Notes under the pieces: model-generated
Told to the model about the DNA's origin: nothing
The model's input: only the letters and a program-made list of their open reading frames with translations
Databases searched by the model: none
Translations under genes and position numbers: made by a program
DNA from: JBCBKZ01 sp039026975
GTDB taxonomy: Bacteria > Bacteroidota > Bacteroidia > J057
Assembly (NCBI GenBank): GCA_039026975.1
Contig: JBCCLI010000402.1
Span: forward strand, 1-6,046
Reading direction: 5' to 3'
DNA: 6,046 nt
In this document: one piece after another, positions 1-6,021 of the stretch
Numbering within the stretch: the stretch's first letter is position 1
How the letters are laid out: each line of letters opens with the position of its first letter

Positions 1-752
1 AAATTATACTCCTGTATAGAGGGCGCAAAGGTGCCTATATCCCTGGAAAAAGTAATGTCGCTGTAAGTACTGCCTACTCTGAGGTTCAGATCAAAAGCAT
101 CTCGCTTACCCCTCGCTTCATAATTAGTGTGTTCAGCATTTACGCAGGTATTATACCTAACAAATAGGGCAATGAGTTCTCTTTGGTTATAGTCCGTTTT
201 CTGAAAAACTGTTTCAGATATATCTGGACATTTTAGCTGCCCATAGAGTTGCTGCCGGAAACGCTCATTCCACTTAAATTTGCTTTGTCTGGTCTTATAG
301 GGCTTATAGATCAGGGGTTCTAGCTCCCCATCTTCCATTTTAAAGAAAAATCTGAGGAGGTTTTTATCCCTATACCCTAACAAGCTCGCCTGTCCACTGA
401 CTAACACCTTTAGGAATAAAGTTCTAGTTTCAAACTGAGGGGCTCTTTCAAGGCTCATAGAACTAAGGTGCTCAGAGGAAGTATCTACCTGAACCGTGCG
501 TCTTACATACCTGGAGAAATCATAAATGCCAAACTCCTTGACAGAATCTAAGGAAGCTATTTTTTTCTCTTGTGATTTCGAAGAGGATGAATAGGTAAAC
601 TTATTAGGATTATTGCCCCAATCTTTATTTTTAATAAGACATTCAGTTCTGGAGCCTTCATTATCAATGAAATAGCCTTTTTCAAAAGTGATCTGTGCTA
701 AGGTCTGAGAGTAAATTATCAAGAGTAAAGGGAATAGGACTAGGTTTTTCAT
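1..752 (-). CDS. Exported Bacteroidota-specific protein, probable outer-membrane beta-barrel family (partial, 3' end off window)
   Basis: Reading the minus strand from the ATG at 752 gives 250 codons without a stop to the left edge, so the gene is partial at its C-terminus. The first 19 residues are a signal peptide: MKN, then a hydrophobic LVLFPLLLII stretch, ending TLA before Q. The mature part begins ITFEKGYFIDNEG and continues with CLIKNKDWGNNP near residue 40, KEFGIYDFSRY near 75, LFLKVLVSG near 115, QQLYGQLKCPDI near 170 and a Cys-containing RYNTCVN near 200. From memory this pattern matches a conserved Flavobacteriia/Cytophagia family, sometimes mislabelled tRNA modification GTPase, whose members end in an outer-membrane beta-barrel. 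The barrel would lie outside the window. The signal peptide directly after the ATG supports this start. No enzymatic motif is visible and the function is unknown. It is divergent from the dehydrogenase gene. Confidence 0.85.
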   Translation of the reverse strand, partial: MKNLVLFPLLLIIYSQTLAQITFEKGYFIDNEGSRTECLIKNKDWGNNPNKFTYSSSSKSQEKKIASLDSVKEFGIYDFSRYVRRTVQVDTSSEHLSSMSLERAPQFETRTLFLKVLVSGQASLLGYRDKNLLRFFFKMEDGELEPLIYKPYKTRQSKFKWNERFRQQLYGQLKCPDISETVFQKTDYNQRELIALFVRYNTCVNAEHTNYEARGKRDAFDLNLRVGSTYSDITFSRDIGTFAPSIQEYN

Positions 753-1243
753 ATGAAAAGTATATCCTGCTAAATGAATGTGTAGCCACCAAGATAACGG
801 GCCGAAGTGAGTTTGTAAAGAAGATATAGATGATTTAATTATTTTTCAGGCAGAACAGTTAATTTTTGATGTTTGAAATGTTCTAAGAAGGTACCAAACG
901 GTTTATGATAAGGTAAGCGTTGGCTGTAGGGAGCAATAGTGTGGCAAGGGAGGTATAGGGCTTTTGCCTGCTCTTGATTATATCGAGAGAAACCATGAGC
1001 TACTTTAACAAGGAAATGTATTTCAGTCAGTACTGCAGTAGGTCAGAATGGTAACTAGAGAGTTATGGTTCCCGAGGAACTGCGTTCAGAAATATATTCT
1101 TCCTTCTCTAGACCTGGTTTTTTGTAGGGGAAGGGGAGCTTGCCTTCGTCCATAATATGTGGGCTTTGTGTCTTTGGAGGACACTTTCCCATATTAGTAT
1201 TTAGCCATCCTAACCATTACCTGAAGGAAGAAATCTACATATT
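753..1243. other. Divergent intergenic region with many inverted repeats and no convincing gene
   Basis: This 491-base spacer separates the two divergent start codons at 752 and 1244, so it should hold promoters for both. I find no copy of the Bacteroidota -7 consensus TAnnTTTG on either strand. Short inverted repeats are common: AGAACA/TGTTCT (852-857/879-884), GAGCA/TGCTC enclosing GGCAA/TTGCC (931-973), the palindrome TACTGCAGTA (1031-1040), TAACT/AGTTA (1052-1065), GTTCC/GGAAC (1068-1080), GAAGG/CCTTC (1130-1147) and the larger hairpin at 1153-1196. Some would occur by chance, but they crowd together from 1031 to 1196. A long untranslated leader, a small RNA or a dispersed repeat are all possible. 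A 45-codon minus-strand open frame (1055-1192) lies here but is not called as a gene. Confidence 0.6.
1153..1196 (+). promoter_or_regulatory. Two-tier hairpin in the leader of the sugar dehydrogenase gene
   Basis: An outer stem pairs TAATAT (1153-1158) with ATATTA (1191-1196) and then GGG (1161-1163) with CCC (1188-1190), with GT bulged on the 5' side. After an internal loop (CTTT/TTT), an inner perfect stem pairs GTGTC (1168-1172) with GACAC (1180-1184) around a 7-base loop, TTTGGAG. It lies 47 bases before the ATG at 1244. No T-run follows, so it does not look like a simple intrinsic terminator. A cis-acting RNA structure or a protein-binding dyad is possible. The pairing is directly visible, but the function is not. 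Confidence 0.4.
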
Positions 1244-2881
1244 ATGCAAAGACGAAATGTTTATGGCTTACTCCCTTTTTTACTAGGACTGTTCGTGAAT
1301 TCCGCATTAGCTCAGGAGCCGCAGTTTAACATGAATGCAGTAGGAGCTAATAATTTCCTGGAAAGTCCCTGGGATTTAGAATATGGACCAGATGGGTATT
1401 TGTGGGTGACAGAACGGGAGAAGGGAATAGTCCTCAGGGTAAACCCTGAGACAGCCGAAAGAGATGAGTTAGTAGATATAGAAGAGGTGTATTCCTCTTC
1501 CAGGCAGGAAGGCCTCCTCGGAATGGCATTAGATAAGAACTTTGAGCTGGGCAGCCCATATGTGTACCTCTCCTATACCTACTTAGATGGAGAGAAATAC
1601 CAAAGGTTAGTTCGCTATACCTACGAAATCACAGCAGGTAATGGAACCTTATCTTCCCCAATTACCATTTTGGAGAAATTACCGGCCAGTAACGACCATA
1701 ATTCTGGGAGGCTGATAGTGGGTCCTGATGGGAAGTTATACTATACCATTGGAGATCTCGGAGCCAATCAGAATAGAAATTATTGTAACCTGGTCTTGTC
1801 CCAGAATTTACCTTCACAGGAAGAAATAGATCAGCAAAACTGGACTAACTACCCCGGGAAAGTCCTTCGCCTAAATACAGATGGATCCATTCCTGATGAT
1901 AATCCTCCGCTGAATGGCGTACGAAGCCACATCTTTTCCTATGGTCATAGAAATGCCCAAGGAATCGTTTTTGGCGCTAATGGCCTTCTGTATTCTGATG
2001 AGCATGGACCTAATACAGATGATGAAGTGAACATCATTTACGCCGGTAAGAACTATGGATGGCCCTTTGTGGTGGGATTTAGAGATGACCAGGCCTATGA
2101 CTATTGTAATTGGTCTTCCCTGGAGAACTGTTCCAGTGTAGGGTATGACGGAGATGTTTGTCCTGATAATGCAGATGTGTTCGAGGAAAGCGAGTTTACA
2201 GAGGCTAACTATCAGGAGCCCTTAGCTTCCATGTTTGCGGTAGGGGATGACTATAACTTTGATGATCCAAGATGTTCCAGTTCCTGGTTTTGCCGTCCTA
2301 ATGTAGCACCTTCCAGTATAGGGATTTATGAAAGTGATGCCATTCCTTCCTGGAAGAACTCTCTTCTGGTTACCAGTTTAAAACGGGGCCAAATCTACAG
2401 ATACCAATTGGATGAAAGTGGAACTAGTATTATGGGAGATATTACCATTCATTTTTATTCAGCTAATCGGTACAGGGATGTGGTGGTTCACCCGGATGGG
2501 AAGACTATCTTTTTCCTGACAGATGATAGCGGGAGGACCTCTACTGCTGATGGACTATCACAAGCTTCCAGTTTGAGGAATCCCGGAAATATTCTCCAGT
2601 TTTCTCTGCTAGAAACCACCACCTCTCAGTCAGTAGATCTTAATTCTCCTGTAAAAGTGTACCCTAATCCTTCCAGTCAGCACATACGCATAGCATACGA
2701 GAACTTACCAGGAAGCTATGAGGCTGAATTAGTAGAGGTGACGGGGAGAGTTGTTAAACGCGTCAGCTATATTACCTCCAGGATTCAGGAAGTCTCCACT
2801 CAAGACATAAGTCCAGGGGTATATATCCTGAGAGTAACCTCAGCAAGAGGAACTTGGCAGGAAAGACTAATACTTAAGTAA
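1244..2881 (+). CDS. Secreted soluble PQQ-dependent glucose/sugar dehydrogenase (sGDH type) with T9SS C-terminal sorting domain
   Basis: This 545-residue protein has a signal peptide (residues 1-23, ending ALA before QE), a six-bladed propeller GSDH domain (about 27-456) and a type A T9SS sorting domain (about 469-545, starting VKVYPNPS and ending ERLILK). The enzyme oxidises aldose sugars with PQQ and calcium, outside the cytoplasm. Recalled alignment to Acinetobacter calcoaceticus sGDH (gdhB product) places Q88, the catalytic base H152 in DHNSGRL, D171 in YYTIGD, R236-N237 in GHRNAQG, G255-P256 in EHGPNTDDEVN, K380 in SLKRG and R409/R411 in NRYRDV at the known cofactor, calcium and catalytic positions. 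C344 and C350 correspond to its disulfide. Extra cysteines (C181, C288, C296, C306) suit an extracellular protein. Several pocket residues differ, so the true sugar is uncertain. No PQQ biosynthesis gene is in the window, so PQQ may be scavenged. The start is fixed by the signal peptide. Confidence 0.95.
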   Translation: MQRRNVYGLLPFLLGLFVNSALAQEPQFNMNAVGANNFLESPWDLEYGPDGYLWVTEREKGIVLRVNPETAERDELVDIEEVYSSSRQEGLLGMALDKNFELGSPYVYLSYTYLDGEKYQRLVRYTYEITAGNGTLSSPITILEKLPASNDHNSGRLIVGPDGKLYYTIGDLGANQNRNYCNLVLSQNLPSQEEIDQQNWTNYPGKVLRLNTDGSIPDDNPPLNGVRSHIFSYGHRNAQGIVFGANGLLYSDEHGPNTDDEVNIIYAGKNYGWPFVVGFRDDQAYDYCNWSSLENCSSVGYDGDVCPDNADVFEESEFTEANYQEPLASMFAVGDDYNFDDPRCSSSWFCRPNVAPSSIGIYESDAIPSWKNSLLVTSLKRGQIYRYQLDESGTSIMGDITIHFYSANRYRDVVVHPDGKTIFFLTDDSGRTSTADGLSQASSLRNPGNILQFSLLETTTSQSVDLNSPVKVYPNPSSQHIRIAYENLPGSYEAELVEVTGRVVKRVSYITSRIQEVSTQDISPGVYILRVTSARGTWQERLILK

Positions 2882-2935
2882 TTCTTTCATTTTTTGTGGT
2901 TAGCCATGGGCTTAGGCTTATGTAAAAAATGTTGT

Positions 2936-2943
2936 CATATTTG
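2936..2943 (+). promoter_or_regulatory. Possible Bacteroidota -7 promoter element upstream of the lipoprotein gene
   Basis: CATATTTG matches five of the six fixed positions of the Bacteroidota -7 consensus TAnnTTTG. It ends 28 bases before the ATG at 2972, which would leave a short leader of roughly 20 bases. A weak -33-like TTAGG lies at 2912-2916, at about the expected spacing. If real, transcription would start after the alternative ATG at 2894 and could drive the lipoprotein and reductase genes together. This is a consensus match only. Confidence 0.25.
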
Positions 2944-2971
2944 CATCAGTATCATGTTCATTAGATACCCC

Positions 2972-3418
2972 ATGCACAAGAATATCCTAAGCCTGATCTC
3001 TCTTTTATTGCTACTAAGTAGTTGTCAGAATCCTAAAAACGCTGTACCTGAAGAGGAAGCTCAAATCATTGAAACTCTCCAACTGGAAACCCAATATTTC
3101 TGTGAACGTAAGCTCGCTGAATGGCAGAACCAGTGGACGCATGAGTCCTACGTATCCAAGATGTATGCGGGAAAAATAGGATTTGAAGAATTTACTAACT
3201 GGGAAGAGATCTATCAGTTTACGGTAGACCATATCAATGAATTTCCCGACCCCATTCCCATTCCTGAATCAGATCAAGCGTATACCGTAGAATTATTCGG
3301 TGAAACCGCCTTTGTTTTCTATACCAAGGAAGGAGAGGAAGGACCCGTGAGAGAAACCAGATTTATGGTAAAAGAAGGAGACAAGTGGAGAATAGCCAGA
3401 ATGCAAACCATTTACTAA
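2972..3418 (+). CDS. Small lipoprotein, probable NTF2-like (SnoaL/DUF4440-type) fold
   Basis: From the ATG at 2972 the product is 148 residues. It starts MHKN, has a hydrophobic core (ILSLISLLLLL) and a lipobox LSSC with the lipidated cysteine at residue 18, followed by QNPKN. The frame is open back to an ATG at 2894, but those extra 26 residues contain four cysteines and would bury the signal peptide, so 2972 is preferred. The mature part has an acidic helix (EEEAQIIETLQLETQYFCERKLAEW in outline, about 27-50), a WTHESYV segment, then beta-rich stretches near the end: YTVELFGETAFVFYT and a final RFMVKEGDKWRIARMQTIY-like strand pair. This helix-then-sheet order, and the closing GDKWRIAR pattern, resemble NTF2-like proteins. 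No catalytic residue can be assigned. The stop is 10 bases before the reductase ATG, which suggests an operon. Confidence 0.8.
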   Translation: MHKNILSLISLLLLLSSCQNPKNAVPEEEAQIIETLQLETQYFCERKLAEWQNQWTHESYVSKMYAGKIGFEEFTNWEEIYQFTVDHINEFPDPIPIPESDQAYTVELFGETAFVFYTKEGEEGPVRETRFMVKEGDKWRIARMQTIY

Positions 3419-3428
3419 CCATCACACA

Positions 3429-4436
3429 ATGAAGTACAGACAAATAGGAAGAAGTGGGTTGATCACTTCTACCCTTACCTTAGGCAGTATGATTTTTGGG
3501 GAAGGGGCAGGCAGGTCTACCTCCAGAGAAGAGGCCCTCACCATCATAGATCATTACCTTGGAGAAGGAGGGAATCACATAGATACAGCAGATGCCTATG
3601 CAGGCGGAAGGTCAGAAGAAATAGTAGGAGAATCTTTGAAAGGACGCAGAAATGATGTGCTCATAGCTACTAAGGTCCGTTTTAAGAATAAAGAGAATAT
3701 TAATGCAGAGGGGCTTTCTCGCTGGAATATCATCCAAGGAGTAGAAGCTAGCCTTAGAAGGCTAAACACAGACTATATAGACCTGCTGTATGCCCACTGC
3801 ATTGACCCATTTACCCCCTTGGAAGAAACGCTCAGGGCACTGGAAGATGTCATTAGAGCTGGAAAAGTCAGGTATATCGGTATTTCCAACTTCAAGGCCT
3901 GGCAGCTCATGAAGGCACAGGGACTCACCCATATGCTCAATACCAACTCTTTTATAGCTGCTCAGTACCAGTATAGTCTAGTCAAAAGAGACATGGAATA
4001 TGAGTTTTTTGACCTATTGGAATCTGAGGGCCTGGGCTTACTACCCTGGGGACCTTTAGGAGGAGGATTTCTGACAGGGAAGTATAAGCAGGAAAAGCCT
4101 ACTGAGGGGAGAATAGCTTCTGCCTCAGGGAAAATGTCTGAAACCTGGGAGCGGAGAAATACAGAAAAAAACTGGGTAGTTATGGAGAAGGTGAATCAGC
4201 TAGCCGGAAAGTATGCGGCTACACCTTCTCAGGTAGCCTTGGCCTGGATACTCACTAAGCCCATAGTTTCTTCCGTCATCATGGGGGTGAGAACCATGGA
4301 ACAGCTAGTAGATAATCTGGGAGCTAAGGACATGGAGTTATCTCAGGAAGATGTAGCAGCATTAGATGAACGCAGCGCGCTTCCTGAGCTTTACCCTTAT
4401 CGCATGATAGATGCCTACGGACAGAGAAGTTTGTAG
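3429..4436 (+). CDS. Aldo/keto reductase, NADP(H)-dependent
   Basis: This complete 335-residue cytoplasmic TIM-barrel oxidoreductase has the usual length for the family. It presumably reduces aldehydes or ketones with NADPH; the substrate cannot be read from the sequence. The opening MKYRQIGRSGL and LTLGSMIFG are typical of the family. The catalytic tetrad is D52 and Y57 (in HIDTADAY), K82 (in IATKVRF) and H123 (in YAHCID). GKVRYIGISNF (145-155) is a conserved strand with cofactor-amide contacts at S153-N154. WGPLGGGFLTGKY (207-219) and GVRTMEQLVDNLGA (286-299) form the nucleotide-binding end of the barrel, consistent with the AKR11/AKR12-like group. It has no signal peptide. Only 10 bases separate it from the lipoprotein gene, and no hairpin lies between them, so co-transcription is likely. 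The start has no Shine-Dalgarno match, only an A-rich leader, as is common in Bacteroidota. Confidence 0.95.
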   Translation: MKYRQIGRSGLITSTLTLGSMIFGEGAGRSTSREEALTIIDHYLGEGGNHIDTADAYAGGRSEEIVGESLKGRRNDVLIATKVRFKNKENINAEGLSRWNIIQGVEASLRRLNTDYIDLLYAHCIDPFTPLEETLRALEDVIRAGKVRYIGISNFKAWQLMKAQGLTHMLNTNSFIAAQYQYSLVKRDMEYEFFDLLESEGLGLLPWGPLGGGFLTGKYKQEKPTEGRIASASGKMSETWERRNTEKNWVVMEKVNQLAGKYAATPSQVALAWILTKPIVSSVIMGVRTMEQLVDNLGAKDMELSQEDVAALDERSALPELYPYRMIDAYGQRSL

Positions 4437-4450
4437 GCCAAATTCTTTTT

Positions 4451-4470
4451 CTCAGATGCATGCAACTGAG
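4451..4470. promoter_or_regulatory. 20-base near-perfect dyad between the reductase and hydrolase genes
   Basis: CTCAG and CTGAG arms flank the self-complementary core TGCATGCA, with one mismatched pair (A/A) between arm and core, so 9 of 10 base pairs match. As RNA the CTCAG/CTGAG stem would be capped by a 10-base loop or a tight inner stem. A short T-rich GAGGTTTTCT follows, so a weak terminator for the reductase is one reading. A dimeric regulator's operator for the downstream gene is the other. It lies 36 bases before the ATG at 4507. Confidence 0.35.
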
Positions 4471-4494
4471 GAGGTTTTCTGATATCCTTCTGGT

Positions 4495-4500
4495 AAAGGA
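4495..4500 (+). promoter_or_regulatory. Shine-Dalgarno-like sequence before the serine hydrolase gene
   Basis: AAAGGA lies 6 bases before the ATG at 4507. Bacteroidota genes often lack such a site, and the other starts in this window have no well-placed match, so this one stands out. It supports the ATG at 4507, which is also supported by the signal peptide directly after it. The AAGGA also pairs with TCCTT at 4485-4489 in a 5-bp stem with a 6-base loop, which could partly mask it. Confidence 0.3.
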
Positions 4501-4506
4501 AACTAC

Positions 4507-5982
4507 ATGAAACGAACCTACTTACTTACACTCTTCCTGAGTACGATATCCCTTTCATGGGCACAGGAGGAAATACCAACTTATTCTGATACACAGCTTG
4601 ATTCTCTTATGTCGGTTATCCAGGAGTCTTTTGAGCTTCCTGGTTTTGCGGTCGGTATTTTGAAAGATGATCAGGTGTTCTACGCCAATGGCTTGGGCGT
4701 CCAGAGTCTGGAGACCCAAGAACCCTTAACTACTCAGTCCCTTTTTCATATGGCTTCTGTCTCTAAGCCCTTTGTGGCTACGGCTGTTATGCAGTTAGTA
4801 GAGAAAGGAAAAGTGAATCTGGAGGATAAGCTGATAGATCACCTTCCTTATTTCAAGATGAAGGATAAGCGCTACCAAAAGATCACCATCGGACAGATGC
4901 TGAACCATACTTCGGGTATCCCGGATGTAGAGGACTATGAGTGGGACAAGCCTCAGTTTGATGACGGAGCCGCAGAGCGATATGCCAAAAGCTTTACAGA
5001 TTCGCCCCTCGATTTCAAACCTGGAAAGTCCTTCAGCTATAGCAATGCGGCCTTTGACATACTGGCAGCAGTCATAGCTGAAGCTTCAGGTATGACCTTT
5101 GAGGAGTATATGAAGCTGAATATCTTCCAGCCCCTTGGAATGAAGAACTCCACCTTCTACAAGCCGGAAGTACCGGAGGCCATAGCTACCGCCCCTCACT
5201 GGATGGGAGACAGCTTACAAATGGAGGTAGTAGAATTTTATCCCTATAATCGTATACATGCACCTAGTTCTACCCTGCACTCTAATGTAGAGGATATGTT
5301 CCAGTGGGCGAGATGCTATTTCAATAGAGGCGAACTCAATGGGAATAGAATTTTTAGCTCTGCTTCTTATCAGGCCTTAACTACTCCCACCAGAAAGTTG
5401 AATGACATACGGTCTATTGCTTTGAGTTGGTTTACGGGCGATTTTGACGGAAGGTCTTACTATTACCATGCAGGTGGGGATGATGGCTACAGTACATTCT
5501 TTATTGTTCTCCCGGAAGAAAAGTCAGCAGTAGTCGTCATGGGAAATAATGACAACTTCAACACTTTCCAGACAGCGCTATATCTCATAGATATTTTCAT
5601 TCTCCACAAGCCTGCCAAATGGACAAAAGGAATAGCCTTTGACCTTAAGAACATTGTACTGACTGAAGGGGTGGATAGTATGAAATCCTTCTATCTTCAT
5701 GTGAAGAATAATCTGGCTGATGCGTATGATTTTACATATAATGGCCTGGATGAAGTAGGATATGGCCTCCTGGAAAGAGGCTATCATGAGAAAGCCTTGG
5801 AGGTATTTCTCTTTCAGGTAGAAATGGAACCAGAACATTCAGGTTGGCCAGACAGTGTGGGGGATGCCTATATGGCCATGAAGAATGAAGAAAAAGCCAT
5901 AGAATGGTACGAGAAAGCCCTGGCTATCAATCCTAAGCAAGGCTTTACCAAACGTAAACTGAAGGAAATAAGGAAAAAGTAG
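4507..5982 (+). CDS. Exported serine hydrolase of the beta-lactamase/PBP (class C) family with C-terminal TPR-like repeats
   Basis: This 491-residue protein has a signal peptide (residues 1-19, ending SWA before QEE), a serine beta-lactamase-like domain (about 28-365) and a helical C-terminus. The catalytic motifs are all present: SVSK at 84-87 (nucleophile S84, K87), YSN at 178-180 and HAG at 321-323, which takes the place of the KTG box. LNHTSGIPD (132-140) and the FQPLGMKNSTF loop (207-217) are typical of the family. Members include D-aminopeptidases, esterases and peptidoglycan carboxypeptidases; the substrate is not predictable and antibiotic hydrolysis should not be assumed. Residues about 415-478 contain one clear TPR unit (GDAYMAMKNEEKAIEWYEKALAINP pattern) and a degenerate one before it (GLLERGYHEKALEVF), probably for protein contacts. 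It has no T9SS domain or lipobox, so a periplasmic location is likely. The ORF is complete, and the spacing (70 bases) and terminator allow independent transcription. Confidence 0.93.
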   Translation: MKRTYLLTLFLSTISLSWAQEEIPTYSDTQLDSLMSVIQESFELPGFAVGILKDDQVFYANGLGVQSLETQEPLTTQSLFHMASVSKPFVATAVMQLVEKGKVNLEDKLIDHLPYFKMKDKRYQKITIGQMLNHTSGIPDVEDYEWDKPQFDDGAAERYAKSFTDSPLDFKPGKSFSYSNAAFDILAAVIAEASGMTFEEYMKLNIFQPLGMKNSTFYKPEVPEAIATAPHWMGDSLQMEVVEFYPYNRIHAPSSTLHSNVEDMFQWARCYFNRGELNGNRIFSSASYQALTTPTRKLNDIRSIALSWFTGDFDGRSYYYHAGGDDGYSTFFIVLPEEKSAVVVMGNNDNFNTFQTALYLIDIFILHKPAKWTKGIAFDLKNIVLTEGVDSMKSFYLHVKNNLADAYDFTYNGLDEVGYGLLERGYHEKALEVFLFQVEMEPEHSGWPDSVGDAYMAMKNEEKAIEWYEKALAINPKQGFTKRKLKEIRKK

Positions 5983-5986
5983 ATGT

Positions 5987-6007
5987 ATGGTCGACACAAT
6001 TGACCAT
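5987..6007 (+). other. Hairpin 4 bases after the hydrolase stop codon
   Basis: ATGGTC (5987-5992) pairs perfectly with GACCAT (6002-6007) around a 9-base loop. No T-run follows; instead an A-rich TATCAAAAAC leads to the next hairpin. It may stabilise the mRNA end or assist the terminator just downstream. Confidence 0.35.
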
Positions 6008-6021
6008 TATCAAAAACAGTG

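Noticed and set aside
995..1054. 19-codon plus-strand open frame (MSYFNKEMYF...)
   Set aside because: It is very short, has no ribosome-binding site, and sits among inverted repeats. Frames of this length are expected by chance.
1068..1080. GTTCCCGAGGAAC, considered as the T-arm of a tRNA
   Set aside because: It lacks the TTCGA-type loop (the loop is only 3 bases), and no acceptor, D or anticodon arm could be found around it.
753..1243. Canonical Bacteroidota promoters (TTTG, then TAnnTTTG) for the two divergent genes
   Set aside because: No acceptable match to the -7 element was found on either strand, so none is annotated, although promoters must exist there or within the neighbouring genes.
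3014..3232. 72-codon minus-strand open frame
   Set aside because: It lies wholly inside the lipoprotein gene on the opposite strand, with no signal peptide or recognisable motif, and the plus-strand gene explains the sequence.
5578..5838. 86-codon minus-strand open frame
   Set aside because: It lies inside the serine hydrolase gene, opposite its C-terminal region, which has clear TPR-like features in the sense frame. Its residue composition looks like a shadow.
4507..5982. Considered as an antibiotic-resistance beta-lactamase
   Set aside because: The SxxK and YxN motifs are shared across the whole PBP/esterase family. The HAG box and the TPR tail fit the broad serine hydrolase group better than a true class C enzyme.
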